NCBI GenBank assembly: GCA_944472155.2
Contig: OX235271.1
Location: forward strand, 26,420,977-26,484,976
Direction of reading: 5' to 3'
Length of the DNA stretch: 64,000 nt
DNA from: Trichobilharzia szidati
Lineage: Eukaryota; Platyhelminthes; Trematoda; Strigeidida; Schistosomatidae
This document shows, one piece after another, positions 45,401 to 55,500 of this stretch. The notes under the pieces are model-generated. The model was not told the origin of the DNA. It saw nothing but the letters and a program-made list of their open reading frames with translations, and ran no database searches. Position numbers and translations under genes: made by a program. How positions within the stretch are numbered: the stretch's first letter is position 1; each line of letters starts with the position of its first letter.

Positions 45401-48400
45401 TGAATGAAACCGCTTACACCGCTGGTGTACTCTGCTCCAAACGAACGAAAGTGCAGTCAGGTGTTTTAATCCCTTCTGTCTGACAAATAATTAGCTAGTC
45501 TAGCTAATTTCACCTCTTTCATGTGCACAAACCAATTCGACTGTTCATTTTCCACATGCAGTAGAGATAATCGGAATCCACCAGAAGAAGGCAAAGCTGT
45601 CTGTCCAGAAGAAATTTGTACAGAACCCTTCACTATCTTGATAATCTTTATATGAAGGCGTAAAACCGACAATTCCCCCCTCCCTGAACCTATGTCACCT
45701 ACAACTTATTACTATTAATTTTGTTATTATTATCACTACTGCTGGCACCAATTTTGTCATCAGTATCTGTAAGATGGGCTAAAACAGAGCTGTGAATAGA
45801 CCCTGTTTGTTTCTTACCCAGCCATATATGATGATGTTTGGAAATCACAAGATAAACATGCCTAACTGGACGCCGAATGTAAATAGCTTCTAAGGAGCTG
45901 TCAGACTGGTAGATACAAGAATAGAAGGTGCAATTAGCTAGTTATTCCTTATTTCTTCAACACATACATATATAATCTGAATAAAGCGGCAAAAACAGAT
46001 TGTGCAGAATAAGATGATATCATCATTCATTTCGTTGGTTTCTCATCATCTGCTTACGGCCTATATATATATGTAGGACCAAGGCCAATGATGAAGAGTT
46101 GATTGGAGATCGAAGTGCTGCTTCACTCAATCGTCCAGTCTCGCAAAGAAATGTAATTATCACATAAATTAATTTTTAAAGTTTGACTGCAAAATGATTT
46201 CAGTTGGAAAACCACTGGAAATCAGAGAGTACTGAACTGCTGCTTCTTCCTAGTTTGAGACTCTTCAGCAGTATGCTCCCATGACCCCTACCAGAGATCG
46301 AACACAGCACATTCAGGTTGTTAGATGAATTCGTTGACTATTCAACCACTAGGACTAAATCTAACAACCCAACAATTCGAAACCCTGTCTACCCATGAGA
46401 CATTGTCATCAGTGATTAGTAATTGTCTTCACGCTTAACCTGATGAACGCCACTGGTCACCGTTCCTCACCAGAACGTCAGGTAACATCATCCTGAAGAC
46501 AGTCACTAGTCACCATCAGATTAATTTCAAGTGTTGGTTTGCTGGGATTTAATTGTGCTTTCAAGGTCGATCATGAAGTGACCTGAGTTAATTTTTGATC
46601 TGTTCTTTTTTCTCGTAATTGTTTTAGCTAACTGCAAAACAATTGATAAATACGCTGAAATACATGCATCAGCATAAACGTTATCGAAAATTAGTTTTTT
46701 ACATTGAAGCATGTGAATCTGGTTCAATGTTTTCGAAAATTCTACCGTCAAATATGAATAGTAAGTCGAATTAACTAATTAATTAAAACGATGGGAATGT
46801 CAGTATTTTAATATTTGTTGGATTAATTATTAGTTGGTACATCCCAATAACTGGTGGAGTGAAATTCAGTCGACATCTCAGCAGAGACGGAACACTTCGG
46901 TCCAAACAATCAACTTGGATATCCAATAATAGTATGGAGAATTTCATCATGAGCTGACATCAGTTAGAGAACCACTGAAAACCTGGGAGTACTGGACAGC
47001 TGTTTCGTCCTAGTTTGGGACTCTTCATCAGTACGCGCCCACCAATAATAAGTGAATACCGTTGCACAAGATGCAAGTCTCGCAACTCAAGTGGTCTGGT
47101 GGGTAATACGTCGGCGTTTCAAAACTATAAGTGTTGAGTTCGAGCCTCAGGGGGTATACCGTCAGTCACCGGGGAATGCAGGTATATGCAGATGATAAGT
47201 CCAAAACAGGAGATAATGCTCTTCCTGGATTTCACAGTTAGTCATCATCGAACAAATAATATTAAGTGAATAAATACTTGAAAATAGTATAGGGAGTAAT
47301 GATTGACGTCTCCATTCAAGTGTGACATTACATAATGTAATGAACAACGGAAAGTGACTCCTGTCAGTGATCCGTTTGTTAATCACTAATTGAGCGAAAA
47401 GAAATCCAATGAATAATTGAAGTGACACTTCTTCGGAGATTATATTCCCCTGGTTTCCGAGTGGAACATAGGGTTTCAACAGCGCAGCACCATTTCGTTC
47501 TGATCTCTGCAGTTCTCTTTAGCTGGGTCCATTATTGTCCATAGGCTGTCATCTCCTTCTCACACGACCTCTTCCATGTCAACATCGATTCCACGAATAA
47601 CTCATTGTTTCGGATTCGGGTCTGACTTGGGTGATAGCCTAGCGCGCAACGTCACCCGATGGTCACTTCAGTGTGTGATCAATCCATCTCCACTTTCTCC
47701 AGTAAATTTTTTGAGTAACAGGTTCCTGATTGGTTCATTCCCAGGTTCTTGCTGCTAATTTTTTCTGGCCATCTGATCTTCAATATGGAGCGAAGAAAGC
47801 TGTTGGAAATGCTTTTCGTGACGCGCAAAGTGTATGTAACGTATCGTTGTTAAAAATCTGAGTCTTGTTCTTTATGCTGATTGTAGCAGATTTTCACGCT
47901 GGTTCGCGACTAGTGGAAGTCTTTCCTTTTTCTGTCCTGACTTCGACGGACTCATCCGTACTGCCTGTACTTCAGACGATGCTTCGTAGACAAGTGAAAT
48001 AAGTGACCTCCTTCAGATTTTTCCTGCTGATAGTGATTGGTACTGGTTGTTTTTGATTGATGGATATCTTCATTACCTCTATCTACTCTATGTTCAATTC
48101 AAGTCTTGTCTTCGCTTCCTGCTTCATATTAGAAATGAACTATCTGCAACATCCAAGTCTTCTAGAGTTTTCTTATCGATCCGTGGTATTCTTAACTTCT
48201 ACCTTCCCAAAGTCTGTCACATAATCCAGTCCACCACAATTAGGAATACCATCGGTGATAGTAGAGAGCCGTGTCTTCCGTCTGTCATCACTTCAATGGC
48301 CTCAATGAGTTTTCCGTCGGGGATCAGTTGGCATGTAATTACATATGAGCAGAATCGGCGTCTCAGTGATAGAGTGCACGCCAACCCCTCGGAAAATCCA

Positions 48401-49464
48401 CATTCGATCAACTCAACTTGAAACTCCGATTTAAATGATTTCATGGTATCATCCATCACCAAACAGTAGTGCTGGGCGACTAGTTTATGCTAGTTTCGGA
48501 CTCACCATCACCACCATGCACCCATTATCCCAAAGGGGATCAAACTTGAAACTGTCAGGTTAGCAGGCGATCATGACGAAACTTAATCATTAGTTTGATG
48601 ATTCATTACAGTATATAATTTTACACTTAGTTGATTCATTAGAAAAAAAGGCGTGTTTCAGTCTCTCACAACTTGTAATTCAATGATCGAATGGTATAAG
48701 TTTATGTGTTAATCCTGTCACGATGCATGTCACCACCTCCAGCCAATCTTGCTGACTGAAGATTGACTATGCTGCATATGTTTTACATACATTAGATCTA
48801 CTATTACTAATACCCACGTTTTTTCGTCCTCAGTTGTTTATCACATTTTTTGAATAGTTGTGGAATCCTTAACACACGTTTCGTTCTATTAGGGACCCAT
48901 GAGATCGATGCTGAAGCTTAGGTGAGCCGCAGTGAACTAATGAATAATGCTTTGACGTTTAAAAACGATATATGCTAGGCTTGGGTTTTAATTTCAAGGC
49001 CATCGTTCGCTGGAGATGCAGATATATTCAGCTGACAAGTCCTGAATAGGACTTAGTACATATATTTGGTCCTACTTCTGGCAAAGTTCTACAATAGAGT
49101 CCCAAGGAACGGACGCACAAGTGACCTTGAAACAACCAATCAAGAAAAAGGATGATTTTTGCATAAAATTTTACGTATTTTTACATAAATAAGCATGAAA
49201 AAAATCAAACAGGGTACTTTTCTCTAATATGAGTTTTAAAAAATGTTCCAATTATTAATAGGAGTTTCAGTTTCGAAATTAAACCAATTTCTATACATGT
49301 ATTCATCCAAATGACTGAAAATGACTTCGTTTTGTGATCCGTTGATAGCTCGGATTCTATTTTTCAGTCTTCCCCAGAAACCTTCGATGGAATTATTACG
49401 AGTACCGGTGACAGGGTCGACGAAATCATTCGAATGGTTCACTCTATGATGTATATATACATTG

Positions 49465-49507
<43 letters not shown>

Positions 49508-52500
49508 AATTGCGATATATGGCTATATCCCGCCCATTCATCTGTGTGAATGGTGGTGCCTCGTAAGACGAGACGCTGAATAATAGGGAGGAGTGTATCA
49601 GCACTCCTATCTAGAATCAGCTCCATAAATCCTTTGCGAATCAAGGTGTAATAAATTCCTAAAACCTAAACGTTATTCGCTCTGGCACCCAGTAATTGGA
49701 CAGAAACAAGATATTCATTAAAGACAGTTTCAACTTTTCAAAGAAAGTTCCTAGAAGACAAATAATTCAGTGTCACTTACCAGTACGCACAATTATTCGC
49801 GCTAGAATATTAGTGAGCTTCCTCAACCAGTGACTAGCATGCGTTCAGGGTCATTGGAACATTCACAAGGACATTGCAACACTTACAATCCTGGGACTCT
49901 ATTGTTGAACTTCGCCCTACTTCTATCCATCACTTATAAAGATAAAACGAAAAGCTTGGTTACGGTAGAATTTACACCACTGATCTCAGCATTGCTAACC
50001 AGGTGAGCTGCCAACTTGGCCACAGGACTTAGATACTGACCAGCTCATAATTCTTACTGATTTACAGTCAGCCATTACACGAATTCAGCGTTACCACACC
50101 AGCTTCCTAGTCAAATCTTTTCCTGATACTTTCAATGATAATGAATTCGAAGGTGGAGTACAGGTTGTTAATTGATGAAGTAATCTTAGTTAGCCTTAGA
50201 CTGACCATGTGTTTGGCTGAAGAATAACTGGACACAACTGCAATCTCTCTCGATAAATGAAACCTCGCGTAAACTGAATGAAGAGTGGGAGAGAATTCTG
50301 AGAATCATTTTTATCAAACCAACTGAAAAATTGCTATTAGCCATCAGATGACTGAAAACTTTAAACTACTGTTTACTGCAAATGCTTAACATGTTCTATT
50401 ATATATCAGGAAAACAATTCTCATCTTCCTGCCTGGCTACTTAATCTCTAGACTATAGTTTAAATTAGAGTTTCCTTTTTATGCTATCGGGAATAAATCT
50501 CACATCTGTAGTAAACAAGAATGAAAATCACATTTTAATATAATAAACATTGAGATAAATCACTTGGTCGAAAGGTCAACTTTACCAACATTCATTCCCC
50601 TAATTGTTAGCAATAATCATTAAGATATACCTACAAGTTCCAGGAAGAAGTCCATGTCCCCCTCGTGACTCAGATCCATGTTACTCACTACCGAGGTCAA
50701 ACACTTCATCTTTCAGTCGAGAGTGAGCTCCTGGAAAACGACATTGTTTACAGGAATCGTCGACTGGGCAGCGTCTTATGTGACTATCTAGCTTTACGTG
50801 TATTGATATTCTTAATTGTGGTGGACTGGATTATGCGTCAGACAGTGAGAAACGAGAAGACAGCGCTATCCTGGACCGACGTGAAGAACCTAGAAGACCT
50901 GGATTTCGCGCGTGGATGATTTATGTTTGATGTCACACAAAATCGAAGACTTACAAGCGAAAACCGACAAACTGGTCGAAGAGGCTGGCAGCAAAGACAG
51001 GACTCCAGGTGAACATAGACAAGACGGAGGTTATGAAAATAACCAACCAACAACAGCCACAGAAGCAGCAACATCCAGCGCCAATCACCATCAACCGGAG
51101 GGATTTGAAAGCGGTAACTCCACATTCACTTATCTAGGGAGCATTGTCTCAACTACACGAGGAACGGACGAGGATGTCAAATCGAGCGAGAATCGGAAAG
51201 GCGAGAAACACATTCATCAACCTGAAACCAATCTCGAAATCTTCGTCACTCACTCAGCCTGCATCAACAACAAAATTCGGATTTTCAATACAAACGTCAA
51301 GTCAGTCAGTTCTTCTATACGGTTGGATCAGAAACTTGGCGGCGGGTCACAAATAATATTTCCAACAGCCTGTTGCACACCTTTATCAACAACTGTCTTC
51401 GTTCTATACTCAAGATCAGATGGCCGGAAAGAATCACCAACAAGAAACTATGGAAACAAACAAAACAAGAACCAATCGCCAAACAACAAATATGCAGGAG
51501 AAAGTGGAGATGGATTGGACACTCGCTGAGGAGGCCGCTGGGTGACATGACATCGCGCGTCAGGCCAGTGTTCGAGTGGAACTCGAAATGGAAGCGGCGA
51601 GTGGGAAGTCAGTGCAAGGGTGACATGGAGGAGATCGTGTGAAGAGGAGTTGAGACAGTATGGACTAACATGGATGCAGGTGAAAAGTACGGCAGAAGAC
51701 GGAAAGAAGTGGAGACGTGCAGTTGAAGCGCTATGTTCCACTAGGAACCCAAGGGAACAATAATATATATTTTGATCACTGAACTAGCTGATATATTTTG
51801 TGAGTTACTCTGTTGAAAAACATGATCTTGTTTTCATCATTCAACTACCAATCTGAAAACCGTCATTACCAATAGATAGATTACCAATGTTTATGGAATT
51901 ATATGATCCCTGTTTTAAAGACTTACTTTTTCGTTACTGTAAAAAGTAATTATTCATTAGTAAAACATTATTATCTACTGATTAACATGCCGAGTCGTCG
52001 TCTTTCACGCCTGAAAATGTTGCATGACTTGGGATTGGTTCGTGAAAGAGTTACAGCCGGTAAAGCCAAAGCATAGGATCACTTCATGAAGTCTTTATCC
52101 GCTGGTTTGAGCCGCTTAGGGGGGTAAAGACTGTCCAGCTAGTTTCCCCAAAACGCTGACATCTGATGACTTGAGACTATTGGCACTATGGCTCAAAATC
52201 GCTGCCAATGGCTGAAATCCATTCAGTTTATATTAACCTCCAGACGCATTAAATCCTCATTATTCTTCGTGGAAGTATTCTCTCCGCGGAAAGCTTCCAT
52301 TTATTATAGCTCCTTTTTCTCTACCCTTATCTATGCTTTTATGAAGTGTAAGTAATTTGAACTGTTGCACTTTTGTGGAAAGTTTCACAAAATGAAAAAT
52401 TACGTTCATTTTCAGTGTCTAATTTTGCATTGCTTGTTAAATGTCAATTAGTAATGTTTATAAAATTTTTTAACATTTATTTTGCATTTACAGTCTATGC

Positions 52501-55500
52501 AACAACAGCTGCAAATCCAAAAGAATCTAGTTGGGCTACATTTTGTGACGATCCAAAGATTGCTACCTGTTTAGCAGATTTATATTCATACGACTGGATT
52601 GTAGACTCTGAAAAAGTATGTATAAATTAAATTAAAAAGTAATTCACAACAGAATAGATCATATCAGGGTGTGTCAGTGGTTCAAGGGGAGAACGCTCGC
52701 CAGCCAGCCACCAGCGTGATCCAGGTCCCATTCCTGGTTGAGGCATTCCTAAATCTTACCTAGTCAGTAGTAGGGCTGGAAAAAGTAGTCAGGTTAAGCA
52801 GAATGAGCAGGCTCATCCTGTAAAAAGAAAAGCGCTATAGAAAATTCAAGGCCTCAAGTCTGCAGCTCCATGCTCCACTGGGCACGCTAAGAGATGGGAA
52901 AATCAGTTAATGTACGAACAAAGAATATGCTCTATAGTAACTTCACTATTAGCATAAATTACGTAAAGGTAACGCATGTTGTTCCTTCATTGGGAAGCTA
53001 CAGATATTTTCATGCGCATAGTACAAAGCCCAAATCATTTTTATAAAACACAAAATAATCGAGCAAAGAATATTCTTTTCGATAAATTCCTCTTCCAGGC
53101 TCTACATATATATATATATATATGTTTATATACACAGAATATTTTAAATTAGTAGTTAATCACAATATTAGCGTTTTTTTAAATAATATCGATTTGTAAA
53201 GTATGGTCAATGCTATTACAGTTCATTAAAGATGCTTAAATTATAATAATAATAAAGATATAACAGCGAATAGAATATCAACTAAAATTAGAAAAATTTC
53301 ACAAAAATTCTGGATTATTCAAACCTGGATGTCCAAGGTAATGATAATGACCGAACTAACTTCTTTTGGGTGCATAAATAAAACCAAAACAGCCCAAGTT
53401 ATCAACAGTTCCAAAAAAGGCCTTGTTCTTACAGATGCAGTTCCTAGGAGATAACACAAGTGAGATACTAACACATCCCCTTAGAAATGCGGTAAAAAGA
53501 GCATTCCCTGCTGCTGAATTACGCTGTATCTTTAAAACCACTCCTCTTCTGCGTTCGGGAATAAAAGACAAACTGCCTAGTTTCGCCTCTCCCATGTGTA
53601 TATACCAATTTAACTGCTGCTGTGGAGTGAGCCAGTAACGTAAGCCGTACAATTAGGTGTGTTTCTCGTCGAATTTCAGAACATCACCCTGCCTGGTTAA
53701 GCAAAGGACAAACAAAATCTATTCTCAGCGCTATTCTATCTCATCCTGTGGAGACATAACACAAGATTGACGTTAACCATGCTTTCAGGGTCATTTACCG
53801 CATACCTACGAACCTCAATTTCGCTTTAAGAGTTCGACTTCTAAATATTGCTGAGGCTGTGGGGATTCATATTAATAAGCCTAATTTATGCACCCAAAAG
53901 AAGTTAGTTCAGTCATTATCATTACCTTGGACATCCAGGTTAGAATAATCCAGAATTTTTGTGAAATTTTTCTAATTTTAGTTGATATTCTATTCGCTGT
54001 TATATCTTTATTATTATTATAATTTAAGCATCTTTAATGAACTGTAATAGCATTGACCATACTTTACAAATCGATATTATTTAAAAAAACGCTAATATTG
54101 TGATTAACTACTAATTTAAAATATTCTGTGTATATAAACATATATATATATATATATGTAGAGCCTGGAAGAGGAATTTATCGAAAAGAATATTCTTTGC
54201 TAGATTATTTTGTTTTTTATAGATGTCTGAATGAATATTTTTGCTATATTTAAATCATTTTTAACGCTTTTACCTAACAGCTGAGTAGAGCCTAGTGAAA
54301 AAAAGAAGCCCAGTTTATCAGTTTCCGAGTCTCAATATTTATTTTTCATTCCTTTGCACTCCAAGCGGAACATAGGATTTCAGGCTTGAACTTTGAAGTT
54401 TCAGTGGTGAATTTTATTACGGAGTGGAACTGCTGGCCTCATGACCAACCTTCCCCCATTTACTGGGCTTACTACCAGCTAAATGAGATTTAGGAATGCA
54501 TCGGCTGGCAAGTGGACCCCGGAACACGTGTTTCGTTGGCTAGCAGTCTACCACTGAATCACCGACGCACAAAGCATTATCCCCTAGGTCACGAGGGCTA
54601 CTGTCTCAATATAAAATATGCAAAATTACAGGTTATTTCAATGTGAATCAAGTAGATTAAAATGCTTAATTATTTTAGGTTATCTTTTTATTTCTAATTG
54701 ATTGATATCTTTGGGATCAAAATACTTTGTCTCTGTTGAGACGTCGGCTTCTATTACCAACGCTTCGACGATATAAGGCAGGGAGGAAAGTGGAGCCTTT
54801 CTCGTTCGGCTCCTCGAGATTCTAAGAACCAGTGGTTGGAGACAGTTGTTAACATGGCTCAAAATCGTCCTCAGTGGTGGAGATGCATTTACTTTTTATG
54901 AATTTCCACATTCATTAAACCTTCATGATTTTTCCATGTGAAAAAGAGAAGACGTTCAGTGAAGAGACACTTTTCGGTGAATTCATTGACATAGCTGTAC
55001 AATCACATTCATATATAATTATTTGTGTGTGTGTACATGAGGTTTGTCAAGTTTAGATAATTGATCAGGTAATACAAGAATGATTTAATATAGAAACAAG
55101 GTTAATTAGACAGCAACTAAAGTAAGACTGAGTTAGTAAGTTAGATCGCCATTGCTTCTGCAGTTTGAAGAAGTCTGATTCGTACACCTTTAGGAAGACT
55201 GCTTCGTATTCTGTAGACGACTTTGAAGTTTGTTTGGGGTGTAGCTTGATGTCCGGAATCTATCAGATTTTCTAAGATAGAGCTATGGGGGCATCGTTTT
55301 TCTCCTTTGTAAAACCATGTTGGTAAGTGTTCGGTGATACGTTTGGAAAGTGAACGCTGGGTACGGCCGACATACCTGGCTCCACACGAGCAGGCAAGTT
55401 GGTAAATACACATTGATGAGGCCAGCAGTGGTAGCTTATCCTTCACGTTCACGTGAATCATAGGTTTTATAGAGAAGGTTAGTCGTAGTTCAGCTACGAA

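Noticed and set aside
45480..45570. Host gene exon with a Cys-rich segment.
   Set aside because: The short run resembles the Penelope segment before GIY-YIG, so a remnant is more likely, at low confidence.
53041..54210. DNA transposon with terminal inverted repeats.
   Set aside because: The interior is Penelope endonuclease-linker sequence and the arms are its 3' UTR. No transposase is present.
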